Assembly (NCBI GenBank): GCA_021768085.1
Contig: JAETOJ010000020.1
Coordinates: forward strand, 1-50,389
Direction of reading: 5' to 3'
DNA: 50,389 bases
Source of the DNA: Bacillota bacterium
GTDB lineage: Bacteria > Bacillota > Clostridia > Oscillospirales > Oscillospiraceae
Shown here: piece after piece, positions 43,916 through 50,389 of the stretch
How positions within the stretch are numbered: the first letter of the stretch is position 1
Layout: each line of letters opens with the position of its first letter
Notes under the pieces: model-generated
The model's input: the letters and a program-made list of their open reading frames with translations, nothing else
The model's database searches: none
Told to the model about the DNA's origin: nothing
Position numbers and translations under genes: made by a program

Positions 43916-44157
43916 TTTTTCTCCTCCTCCTGCTCCTGCCGGGCCTGCTGGGCCTGGCGGACGGACTCGTGCATGAAGTCGATCATGCCGTCAAAGCCCA
44001 CAATGGCGATGCCCCGTTTTTTGTCCGCCAGGAGCATCAGGCTGTCCCCCGGCTCGATCTCAAAGAGATCCCGCACCTCCTTGGGGATGACGATCTGGCC
44101 CTTGTCCCCCACCCGCACGGTGGAGAGAAATTGATCCCGCGGCAGCTTCAGCTTCAT
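43912..44157 (-). CDS. AbrB/MazE-type (SpoVT-AbrB) DNA-binding regulator
   Basis: The 81-aa protein has the swapped-hairpin AbrB domain (about 12-55: STVRVGDKGQIVIPKEVRDLFEIEPGDSLMLLADKKRGIAI) and a charged, Gln/Glu-rich C-terminal helix that may form a coiled coil. It is the first gene of the exporter operon and most likely represses it through the perfect inverted repeat over the -10 box. The ATG at 44157 follows GGAGG. Confidence 0.92.
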   Translation of the reverse strand: MKLKLPRDQFLSTVRVGDKGQIVIPKEVRDLFEIEPGDSLMLLADKKRGIAIVGFDGMIDFMHESVRQAQQARQEQEEEKK

Positions 44158-44173
44158 TCCGATTCCTCCAATC

Positions 44174-44221
44174 AGTTATACTTTTCTCACTAAGTATAAC
44201 TCCGGGAACCTGGGTTGTCAA
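44174..44221 (-). promoter_or_regulatory. promoter and operator of the AbrB-ABC operon
   Basis: On the minus strand TTGACA (44221-44216) and TATACT (44198-44193) are 17 bp apart. AGTTATACTT (44174-44183) and AAGTATAACT (44192-44201) form a perfect 10-8-10 inverted repeat that contains the -10 box, a classic repressor-site position. Confidence 0.8.
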
Positions 44222-44288
44222 GCGGATACCGCAAAAAAATTGCCATAAGTTCCCCCTTTGCCGCATAAGATCCAGGGAGGTGATCGCG

Positions 44289-45470
44289 ATGCGAAAGAAA
44301 AGGACAACCCGGGGACTGCTGCGAGGGCTGCGGCTGGCTGTGGCGACGCTGGTGGCAGGGCTGGCGGCGTGGCTGCTGTGGCTGGTGGGGGATCCCGGGG
44401 CGGCGCTGGGGGATCTGCTCCGGCTGGCGGACAGTGCCCAGGTGGCCACCACCCTGCTGGCGGCGGAGCTGGGCGCGCCCCAGCAGGGGGATGGTCTGTC
44501 CGGCTGGGACAGGCTGGTGCTGGCCCAGTCCTCCCTGCTGGGAGGGGTGGCGGCCCCCCGGGAGGACGCCCCGGGCCGGGGGGATCCCACCCCCTCCATC
44601 CCCCTGGATCCGGAGGAGCTGGATCCAGACGACGGGGAGGAGGAGCACAACCTCCCCCTCACCACCACCGCCCCGGAGGGGATTGTGGCCAAGACTATGG
44701 TGGCGGGCTCCTCCGCCAAGTACGTCACTTCGGGGAACCTGTCCGTCTACAACCACACGGACTACACCCTGGATCTGGACGGTCTGCGGGCGGCAGCTCC
44801 CGCCCTGTCCGCCCAGGGGGAGGGCCCCAAGGTGCTGATCTACCACTCCCACGCCACCGAGGCCTACACCATGGACGGGGAGGACGTGTACGAGGAGAGC
44901 GACAGCTACCGCACCCTGGACACAGAGCGAAATATGGTGCGGGTGGGAGAGGAAATGGCGGCGGTGTTCCGGGCGGCGGGGGTGGAGGTGATCCACGACA
45001 CCACTCTCTACGACTACCCCAGCTACAATGAGGCCTACAAGCGCTCCCTGGAGGGGGTGACGGCGGCGCTGAAGGAGCACCCCTCCATCGTGCTGCTGCT
45101 GGACGTGCACCGGGACGCGCTGGTGGCCAGCGACGGCACCATTTACAAGGTGGTGGCGGGCTCGGTGGATGACTGCGCCCAGGTGATGATGGTGATGGGC
45201 AGCGACGGCGGGGGGCAGGTGCACCCCAACTGGAAGGTGAACCTGTCCCTGGCCCTGGAGATCCAGGACGCCCTGGCCAGCAAGTGGGCCACCCTGGCTC
45301 GGCCGGTGGTGCTGCGGGGCTCCCGGTTCAACCAGCACCTGTCCACCGGCACCCTGCTGGTGGAGGTGGGCACCCACGGAAACACCCTCCAGGAGGCCAT
45401 CACCGCCGCCCGGCTGTACGCCCGGACGGTGGCGGAGCTGATGACGGAAGAAACGGAAGGAACGCCGTGA
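44289..45470 (+). CDS. spoIIP: stage II sporulation protein P
   Basis: The 393-aa protein has one N-terminal membrane anchor (about residues 15-38), a variable Pro/Asp-rich stretch, and a C-terminal SpoIIP amidase domain (about 180-390). The domain has KVLIYHSHATEAYT (zinc-binding His and Glu), LLLLDVHRDAL, NWKVNLSLALEIQ and LLVEVGTHGNTLQEA. SpoIIP cleaves stem peptides from septal peptidoglycan during engulfment, with SpoIID and SpoIIM, so the host sporulates. The ATG at 44289 has GGAGG eight bases upstream and is preferred over the GTG at 44280. A weak sigma-E-like CATAAGAT lies just upstream. Confidence 0.92.
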   Translation: MRKKRTTRGLLRGLRLAVATLVAGLAAWLLWLVGDPGAALGDLLRLADSAQVATTLLAAELGAPQQGDGLSGWDRLVLAQSSLLGGVAAPREDAPGRGDPTPSIPLDPEELDPDDGEEEHNLPLTTTAPEGIVAKTMVAGSSAKYVTSGNLSVYNHTDYTLDLDGLRAAAPALSAQGEGPKVLIYHSHATEAYTMDGEDVYEESDSYRTLDTERNMVRVGEEMAAVFRAAGVEVIHDTTLYDYPSYNEAYKRSLEGVTAALKEHPSIVLLLDVHRDALVASDGTIYKVVAGSVDDCAQVMMVMGSDGGGQVHPNWKVNLSLALEIQDALASKWATLARPVVLRGSRFNQHLSTGTLLVEVGTHGNTLQEAITAARLYARTVAELMTEETEGTP

Positions 45471-45482
45471 GAAAGGCCGCCC

Positions 45483-45521
45483 TTGGGAGGAACTTCGTAA
45501 GGAAGTTCCTCCCAAAACTTT
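45483..45521 (+). terminator. terminator after spoIIP
   Basis: TTGGGAGGAACTTC (45483-45496) pairs with GAAGTTCCTCCCAA (45502-45515), followed by AACTTTT. Confidence 0.88.
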
Positions 45522-45582
45522 TGTTTAGTCAGCCGAGAGTGATTGAATTGTAGGGAATTTTGACATATCGGAGGATTATATC

Positions 45583-45951
45583 ATGGAAAAGTCATTATTT
45601 GAGCAGATGGGTGGAACCTATCATCAGGAGGGCGATTACTTTCTTCCAAACCTGTCTGTACCCGAACTTCCCGCCATCGGCATATGGGGCCAGCGGCGGA
45701 GGCGGTATCTGAAAGAACACTGTCAGGCCCTTCATACGGCTCTATTGCTGTCTGGAAAGTTGAGCAACCACCTATCTGAAATTGATGAACAGGCAGAAAC
45801 CATATTTTTTCAGTTGGTCAAGCTATTAGAGGAGCAAGAGGGTATCAGAGAACAACTCAAAGCCGAAAATCAAATGGAGTGGGTTAGGAAAATGAATAGC
45901 GCCCGGAACCGAGCGGAGGAAATTATTTACAATGAACTGATTTATATCTAA
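45583..45951 (+). CDS. TnpV-like transposon-encoded protein
   Basis: The 122-aa protein begins MEKSLFEQMGGTYHQEGDYFLPNL and ends with the strongly conserved ENQMEWVRKMNSARNRAEEIIYNELIYI. This is typical of TnpV, an accessory protein of Tn4451-type and related integrative elements of gut Firmicutes. The middle (about 35-90) is helical. Its molecular role is unproven. It marks the left part of the element. The ATG at 45583 follows GGAGG, and a terminator follows the stop. Confidence 0.88.
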   Translation: MEKSLFEQMGGTYHQEGDYFLPNLSVPELPAIGIWGQRRRRYLKEHCQALHTALLLSGKLSNHLSEIDEQAETIFFQLVKLLEEQEGIREQLKAENQMEWVRKMNSARNRAEEIIYNELIYI

Positions 45952-45955
45952 TATC

Positions 45956-46001
45956 AAACAAGTCAGGGAACATGGTTTAGGCCATGTTCCCTGACTTGTT
46001 T
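45956..46001. terminator. bidirectional terminator
   Basis: AAACAAGTCAGGGAACATGG pairs perfectly with its complement (45982-46001) around TTTAGG, between tnpV and the convergent gene. Confidence 0.93.
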
Positions 46002-46017
46002 CTTCCTATATTTAGAC

Positions 46018-47124
46018 TCATAGGCCAGCTTGAATATTATGCCGTATAGAAAGCAGTTCACTATACCGCCATTCTTCGCGATGCTGTTGCTCTATAATTT
46101 CAATCGCTTTGTCAATGTATAGTATCGCTAATTCGGGATTGTCCTTGTAATGCCATACCCGAGCCAAATAATCTTCAATTCGGTCAGGGTCTATTCCCAG
46201 GAAACCTGGAGGAGACATGCCATGAGCTCCAGTTTGCACATAAAAGTCCAACTGGTTCATTTTTATCGCATAAGGGGTCAAGAACGAAGCGGTTTGCGAA
46301 ATATGATAGTCATCGGAATTTGGGCGATAGTGGTTATATATTATACCCCATTGATTCTGAGGTATATATATGCCAACATTTTGAGGAGAGTGGTAAAATA
46401 ATATAGAATACGCTCCATCAGGTGACCCTTGATACATCGGCATTGACAAACCTCTGCTTGTAACTTTCATTCTCGAAAAACTACGACAATATCCTTTATA
46501 CCAAAACTGGTTTGTTTTTTGATCAAACAAAATTGGAACTACAAACCCTCCAACAGAATCATCACCACAATCAAAAACGGTTTTATAGAAATTATTTAGA
46601 AGGTTTTCATAAGTGCTATTTTCGGGAATGAATGACGCAGTACCAGTAAGTACTTCATAGCTATATGGGATGTTGGATTCTATATTTTGCCTATATACAC
46701 CATGACGTACACCTTGAAAATAATTAAACGCTTGGCATGAGCCAACCCACGCAAGGGGTAATTCCTCACACACTCCGTCCTTAATTTGGTAAATCAGTTG
46801 TGTCGTTTTATCCGCATAGCAAACGATAAACTCTGCGCCATTAGCTATATCCTTGCGATTGATATTTAAGGCAAGTTGTAATATCTGTTCCAAAGAGACA
46901 GAGTTGATTTGTTGTAGCAATTCATTTGCGTATAAAATGTTATTTCCGGCAAAACAAATACAAAAATTTTTTGAAACTATAATGTTTTTAATCATACCAA
47001 ACTGACGCACTCGCTTTTCCGTTTCAGGGCCAAAAAAGTGAGGTGCACCAGTGTCAAATGTAATTTTTGTATCTGCAAATATAGCGATAGACTGACCTAT
47101 CTTTTGTGCGTAAACGAAACTCAT
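46018..47124 (-). CDS. putative proteasome/HslV-like Ntn-hydrolase with C-terminal extension
   Basis: The 368-aa AT-rich protein has no signal peptide. Its first 65 residues parallel HslV and proteasome beta subunits. After removal of Met1, Ser is the N-terminal residue (potential nucleophile). Asp falls at mature position 17 in IAIFADTKIT, as in HslV (AGDGQAT). A basic KRVR motif at about 36-39 lies where HslV has KKVR (catalytic Lys33). FCICFAGNN matches the GFAGG oxyanion-loop segment. The AEFIVCYADKTTQLIYQI strand and WVGSCQAFNYF turn also fit an Ntn fold. About 180 C-terminal residues are of unknown type. Function and partner are unknown. It is the last gene of the minus-strand cargo, 162 bp after the DUF262-HNH gene. 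Confidence 0.5.
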   Translation of the reverse strand: MSFVYAQKIGQSIAIFADTKITFDTGAPHFFGPETEKRVRQFGMIKNIIVSKNFCICFAGNNILYANELLQQINSVSLEQILQLALNINRKDIANGAEFIVCYADKTTQLIYQIKDGVCEELPLAWVGSCQAFNYFQGVRHGVYRQNIESNIPYSYEVLTGTASFIPENSTYENLLNNFYKTVFDCGDDSVGGFVVPILFDQKTNQFWYKGYCRSFSRMKVTSRGLSMPMYQGSPDGAYSILFYHSPQNVGIYIPQNQWGIIYNHYRPNSDDYHISQTASFLTPYAIKMNQLDFYVQTGAHGMSPPGFLGIDPDRIEDYLARVWHYKDNPELAILYIDKAIEIIEQQHREEWRYSELLSIRHNIQAGL

Positions 47125-47149
47125 AGAATGATAACTCCGCTCAAACAGC

Positions 47150-47230
47150 TCAATGGCTATTCTTTTCAGTTAGTGCCTGATACATCCTCACCAGTTCTGC
47201 CGCACAACTTGTCTCGGTGTTAGTTGACAC
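47150..47230 (-). CDS. possible 26-aa ORF between nuclease and Ntn-hydrolase genes
   Basis: A GTG-started frame (47230) encodes a short helical peptide including AAELVRMYQALTEKN and ends at 47150. It has only a weak RBS-like AGGCG upstream. It may be a leader peptide, a tiny gene or the tail of a lost gene. Confidence 0.25.
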   Translation of the reverse strand: MSTNTETSCAAELVRMYQALTEKNSH

Positions 47231-47286
47231 GCCAAACCCATACGCCTACACGACGGCCCTGTCGTCCTGCCGGATGAGCATATCTG

Positions 47287-48450
47287 TCACCGATTTCCCT
47301 TGACCCGGTTATGCGTCTTGCAGAGCATTTGACAATTCGCCTCGTCCGTGGCTCCGCCCCGGCTCCAGGCGGAGACATGGTCGGCATCCATCTCGCCCTC
47401 TTTCCAGATGCGGCTCTTATCTGCTCCATCCGCCATCACACAGAGCGGGCAGTTGGATATCCGTTTCGCTTTGGCCTGTTCTGTCTGCTTGAGATAGACC
47501 CGCTTTTTTGTCCGATCGTCAAAGAGACGGATATTCAGCAGTCGGGTGTCCTGGCAACCGCCCAACACATACTCATAAACTCCTTTGTAATCGTTGACCG
47601 CCTCGTCCACCATCAGTTCCCGCACCTTTTGCGACACCGCTTTGGAATCATAGGCTTGGCGGTGATACTTTTCATACAGTTCCCCCCACTCCAAGCCCCG
47701 CATATATTTGCTGGTCTCCTCAAAGATGCTGGAAATCCAGTCAATCACACTGCTGAAATACGCCCTTAACTCGTTGATGTTATCATCGTAGCGGTGACGG
47801 CTCATATAGCCGTCAATGTCTCCCCGGCTGACCCATTTGAGCGCCGTCCGCAGAAAGTCCTGCCGCAGCACGTCTCCGGCGATATAGGCACTCCACTTCT
47901 GGACGTTGGCATTCTGGCTGTTGCTGAACTCCTCCTTTGCCTTTGTGACAAAGGGGCCGGAGTGGATGGCATTACTCAATTCCTGCTCATTCAAGGGAAC
48001 GCCTGCGATATTGATGGTCTTGAACCACGCCTTGATTTCGCTCTCCTCGCCCTCGCAGACGTAGATGGTGAGTTTGGCGCTTAAAATGCGTTCCCGCAAA
48101 TCCTCCGCCAGCCCGCTGAAATACTGCGGCACACCGTTTGCGCCGGGAATGGCAAATTTGCCCGTGACGAAGCGCCCGAAGCTGGTGATTCGCTGCTGAC
48201 CATCCAGAACCTCATATTTGTCCTCCGATACCTTGACAAAGTAGATCAGACCCAAGGGATATTCATTCAGGAGAGATTGAACCACCGCCACGTCCTTTTT
48301 CCCGTCAGCGTAGATATAGTTGCGCTGATACTCTGGCTGAATCACCAGTTTCCCGGACAAACCGAAAAGCCCCTTGCCCTCATATTCGTTGTAAACAAAG
48401 CCCTGGCAAATATCTGCCACAGTCCATTCGGTATGTAGAGTAGTAATCAC
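47287..48450 (-). CDS. DUF262-HNH nuclease (GmrSD-like)
   Basis: The 387-aa protein has an N-terminal ParB-like DUF262 domain (about 15-110) with the nucleotide-handling motif [11 protein letters not shown] (D83-R87). A helical middle (about 110-325) follows. The C-terminal HNH nuclease domain has knuckle CPLC (C334, C337), DADH (D357, H358) and [10 protein letters not shown] (C373, C377, H380, N381). This combination is known from type IV-like and other defence nucleases in which DUF262 NTP hydrolysis controls DNA cutting. Translation begins with GTG at 48450, overlapping the methyltransferase stop by 4 bp, so the two proteins are made together. Confidence 0.85.
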   Translation of the reverse strand: MITTLHTEWTVADICQGFVYNEYEGKGLFGLSGKLVIQPEYQRNYIYADGKKDVAVVQSLLNEYPLGLIYFVKVSEDKYEVLDGQQRITSFGRFVTGKFAIPGANGVPQYFSGLAEDLRERILSAKLTIYVCEGEESEIKAWFKTINIAGVPLNEQELSNAIHSGPFVTKAKEEFSNSQNANVQKWSAYIAGDVLRQDFLRTALKWVSRGDIDGYMSRHRYDDNINELRAYFSSVIDWISSIFEETSKYMRGLEWGELYEKYHRQAYDSKAVSQKVRELMVDEAVNDYKGVYEYVLGGCQDTRLLNIRLFDDRTKKRVYLKQTEQAKAKRISNCPLCVMADGADKSRIWKEGEMDADHVSAWSRGGATDEANCQMLCKTHNRVKGNR

Positions 48451-49622
48451 AGCTTATCCACATCCTTTTTTACTCGAATAAAAATGCGCCCATAGGTAAT
48501 CTGAGGAATGCCGTCCTCGCTCAATATATACGTGTTTTGAACCCGCCAAGTCTTGTTCATAGCTTTGTATTTCTGCTGCATCTCAGGAGACGGTGGAGTG
48601 TAAAAATCGCACTCTGTTTCAGCCCATACCAAATCTCCCCGTCTCCCGAGAATCTCAAATTGTTCCGGGCAATACTTGTCCAGATATGTTATCGGCACAC
48701 CCATTACGCCATCATAATCAACTGGAATCGCATCGGTAAATGGTACATCAATGGCATCATAGTTATCATATTTGAGATAACCTTTCCCTCGGATTTCCTT
48801 ATGCTTGCTGAATTTAATATTGTCACTCATTGTCATAAGGCTCAGAGGTTGATGACGCCGCCCATGATCCAAGTTTGTGTACCAACAGGCGTTGCCCAAT
48901 CGGGTGTAGTTGCCCACATACCCGAGCCTTGCGGCTTTATCCCTGTCCTGCGGTGCAACAATAGCACCCTCTGGAACAGCAAAGACCATATCCTCGCTGT
49001 TACAGGTCGCCCCCAGCCACAGGCGATTATCTTTAATCAAAGAAAATACTTCTTTGTAAGTAATAGCGTTCATATTCCCAATAATAAGGAACTTTTTGCC
49101 CGCTTCTACAATCCACGCAAGAAAATCCCGAAACTTGGAGAAAGGTGGGTTTGTGACAATAATATCAGCCTCGTCTCGGAGTACCTTGATTTCTTCGCTA
49201 CGGAAATCGCCGTCTCCTTTCAGGTAGTCCCACTCTAAATCATCAATGTCGATTTTTCCAGACTGGTTTTTATCCCGTGTCAGCGTAAATATTTTACCGT
49301 GGTTACGGGTCTTGCTTTCATCGAACTGTGGAGCCTCGCTTTCAAAAAGCGAAATCTGATAGGGGATAAACTCCGGCTTGCTATCGGCGGCATAGCTGGT
49401 GCTGATGAGTTTTTTCAGCCCGAAATTTTCAAAATTTTGAGCGAAAAAACGGGTAAAATTGCTCCATTCCGGGTCGTCGCAAGGGAGTAAAACGACTTTA
49501 TCTCGGAATACATCAGCGTCAAATTCCAAATAAGCATTGACTTCCTTTTGAATATATTCATAAAGCGTATAGAACTCATCATTCTTTGTCGCTTTTGCCC
49601 TTGACAGATTTTCAGATGCCAT
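48447..49622 (-). CDS. EcoRI-type adenine-specific DNA methyltransferase
   Basis: The 391-aa enzyme is close in layout to M.EcoRI, which methylates the inner adenine of GAATTC. It has [12 protein letters not shown] near the start, [12 protein letters not shown] (AdoMet-binding motif), [21 protein letters not shown], the catalytic [10 protein letters not shown] (N158-F161), [16 protein letters not shown] and [40 protein letters not shown]. The target sequence cannot be derived from sequence alone. The ATG at 49622 follows AGGGG. It is the first gene of the minus-strand cargo and overlaps the DUF262-HNH gene; no EcoRI endonuclease gene is present. Confidence 0.9.
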   Translation of the reverse strand: MASENLSRAKATKNDEFYTLYEYIQKEVNAYLEFDADVFRDKVVLLPCDDPEWSNFTRFFAQNFENFGLKKLISTSYAADSKPEFIPYQISLFESEAPQFDESKTRNHGKIFTLTRDKNQSGKIDIDDLEWDYLKGDGDFRSEEIKVLRDEADIIVTNPPFSKFRDFLAWIVEAGKKFLIIGNMNAITYKEVFSLIKDNRLWLGATCNSEDMVFAVPEGAIVAPQDRDKAARLGYVGNYTRLGNACWYTNLDHGRRHQPLSLMTMSDNIKFSKHKEIRGKGYLKYDNYDAIDVPFTDAIPVDYDGVMGVPITYLDKYCPEQFEILGRRGDLVWAETECDFYTPPSPEMQQKYKAMNKTWRVQNTYILSEDGIPQITYGRIFIRVKKDVDKL

Positions 49623-49701
49623 TCGTAACACCCCTTTGGCACAGTATAACATAGGCAGCCGCATTTTTCCAGAGCAAACTACAAAATCTGCCGATTTGCA
49701 A

Positions 49702-49731
49702 TTGACAAACCGCTGCCCCATGTGGTATCCT
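49702..49731 (+). promoter_or_regulatory. candidate promoter of a small RNA
   Basis: TTGACA (49702-49707) and TATCCT (49726-49731) are 18 bp apart on the plus strand, opposite to the methyltransferase gene and just before a structured, gene-less stretch. Confidence 0.5.
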
Positions 49732-49737
49732 ACAATA

Positions 49738-49875
49738 CTCCCTCATGGGAGCGCCAACTGAATAGGCTGATCTGATTGATACAGATAAAGCCGGTTACAT
49801 ACACAAACCAAAATGAACACCAGCGGGGCGAGGGCCGTCCTGCTGGTGCGGTTGTGTATGTGACCGGCTTTTTTA
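49738..49875 (+). ncRNA. candidate structured small RNA or terminated leader
   Basis: After CTCCC-TCAT-GGGAG (49739-49752) comes a 19-bp stem: AAGCCGGTTACATACACAA (49788-49806) with TTGTGTATGTGACCGGCTT (49852-49870), broken by only one G-U pair. An internal hairpin CACCAGC/GCTGGTG (49818-49824/49842-49848) lies inside, and a T6 run ends it. The only reading frame is a 6-codon one from ATG 49745. With the promoter upstream this gives a transcript of about 135 nt ending before the mobilization gene. Confidence 0.5.
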
Positions 49876-49929
49876 TTTGCTCTGACAACAAAAAGATTGA
49901 AAAAGTCTCAAGAAAAAAGTTCCGTTTTA

Positions 49930-50110
49930 GGCGTTGAAAGTTGTAGTAGGAGGTGGGAGGAAAATTCTGCGTGACGGCAGAACGCCGTTACCCGCTGTTA
50001 CCCTGTCCACAGGGATAGCGAGCATCGGATTTCGCCCCCCATGGGGCAAAATCCATTTCCAGGGGAGACCCCTGAATACCCCCTCCCACGGCGGAAATTT
50101 GACAGAATGG
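49930..50110. other. oriT-like palindromic region before the MobC-like gene
   Basis: Several dyads are packed here: ACGGC-AGAAC-GCCGT (about 49974-49988), CCCTGT-CC-ACAGGG (50001-50014), GGATTT.GCCCC with GGGGCAAAATCC (50027-50054) and CAGGGGAGACCCCTG (50060-50073). No ORF with an RBS is present. Clustered palindromes directly upstream of a relaxosome gene are the usual setting of a transfer origin; the nick site is not identifiable by eye. Confidence 0.45.
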
Positions 50111-50120
50111 AGGAATTACT

Positions 50121-50389
50121 TTGAGTACCAACGACAAAAAAGTACGGCTGAAAATCAGGCTGACCGAGGAAGAAAAGGCCAAGCTGAAACATGACGCCGC
50201 CCTGTGCGGCCTGACCCAATCCGAATACTTCCGGCAGATTTGTTTGGGTAAGCGGCCAAGGCCCAAGCAGCCCCCGGAGTTTTGGGAATTGCTGGACGCT
50301 GTGTATGAAGTCCATGATAAGCTGGAACGGCTGACGGTCTACTGCCCGGAGATGACAGAAGAATGTTTGCGGTTTGAACGGCTCGTTCT
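50121..50389 (+). CDS. MobC-like relaxosome accessory protein, partial
   Basis: The frame starts at TTG (50121) with GGAGG seven bases upstream and is open to the window end (89 codons seen). The product begins with a ribbon-helix-helix-type segment (KKVRLKIRLTEEEKAKLKHDAALCGLTQSEYFRQI) followed by a conserved-looking GKRPRPKQPPEFWELLDAVYEVHDKLERL. This pattern is common for MobC/relaxosome proteins encoded before the relaxase in gut integrative elements. The C-terminus is cut off by the window. It would bind oriT and help the relaxase nick DNA. Confidence 0.72.
   Translation, partial: MSTNDKKVRLKIRLTEEEKAKLKHDAALCGLTQSEYFRQICLGKRPRPKQPPEFWELLDAVYEVHDKLERLTVYCPEMTEECLRFERLV

Larger units (their letters stand above)
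45522..50389. mobile_element. integrated mobilizable/conjugative element, partial (right end outside window)
   Basis: G+C drops to roughly 45% directly after the spoIIP terminator. The segment holds TnpV, a minus-strand cargo of methyltransferase, DUF262-HNH and Ntn-hydrolase-like genes, then an oriT-like region and a MobC-like gene that runs off the window. The left boundary is only bracketed (about 45516-45582). No terminal repeat can be paired because the other end is not visible. Confidence 0.7.

Noticed and set aside
49731..49736. TACAAT as the -10 of the candidate small RNA
   Set aside because: It is 23 bp from the TTGACA; TATCCT at 18 bp is the better-spaced choice.

Overview
The window is a GC-rich (by eye about 60-65% G+C) chromosomal segment of a spore-forming Firmicute. 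It has a clade II single-chain PurL, stage II sporulation protein P, the Asp23/YloV pair, a clostridial-type SecA and consensus sigma-A promoters with 17-bp spacers. This mix suggests a gut-type member of the Oscillospiraceae (Flavonifractor / Pseudoflavonifractor / Oscillibacter relatives). That is an inference from gene content and base composition; no rRNA or tRNA gene is present to confirm it.

Layout. 0.3-3 kb: PepV-type dipeptidase and the rpsF-ssb-rpsR operon. 3-4.5 kb (minus): a small membrane protein, XRE regulator, multi-pass membrane protein and zinc-ribbon protein, behind a promoter with three phased operator-like repeats. 4.7-6.2 kb: a secreted SLH + GH25 lysozyme. 6.2-9.9 kb: YmdB phosphodiesterase, DEAD-box helicase, Rrf2 regulator and TVP38 membrane protein. 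9.9-12.1 kb: an AT-rich divergent Ham1-like gene, a NYN-domain protein and a YheO-type regulator. 12.3-22.3 kb: secA, pgeF, an orphan family-5 solute-binding lipoprotein, purL and an SDR reductase. 22.3-27.4 kb: a complete branched-chain amino acid ABC transporter (livJHMGF). 27.5-31.7 kb (minus): an MBOAT/DHHW polysaccharide O-acetylation-type cluster with two DUF4358 lipoproteins and the relic of a third. 31.8-33.2 kb: udk and trmL. 33.4-38.5 kb: glycolytic run pgk-tpiA-gpmI-eno. 38.9-40.9 kb: asp23-fakA-like pair. 41-45.5 kb: an AT-rich orphan, bactofilin, an AbrB-regulated ABC-2 exporter and spoIIP.

45.5 kb to the end is an integrated mobile element with lower G+C. It carries TnpV, a protein that looks like a proteasome/HslV-type Ntn-hydrolase, a DUF262-HNH nuclease overlapping an EcoRI-type adenine methyltransferase, a candidate small structured RNA, an oriT-like palindromic region and the start of a MobC-like mobilization gene cut by the window end.

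The most interesting signals are: (1) the methyltransferase / DUF262-HNH / Ntn-hydrolase cargo; (2) a perfect 53-bp duplication of the eno 3' end flanking 151 bp of foreign-looking sequence; (3) a repeat family that sits across the 3' ends of genes, supplies their last codons and stop, and keeps its stems by compensatory changes; (4) the decaying tandem array of DUF4358 genes; (5) operator arrays at two self-regulated operons. All calls were made by reading the sequence; no database search was possible.
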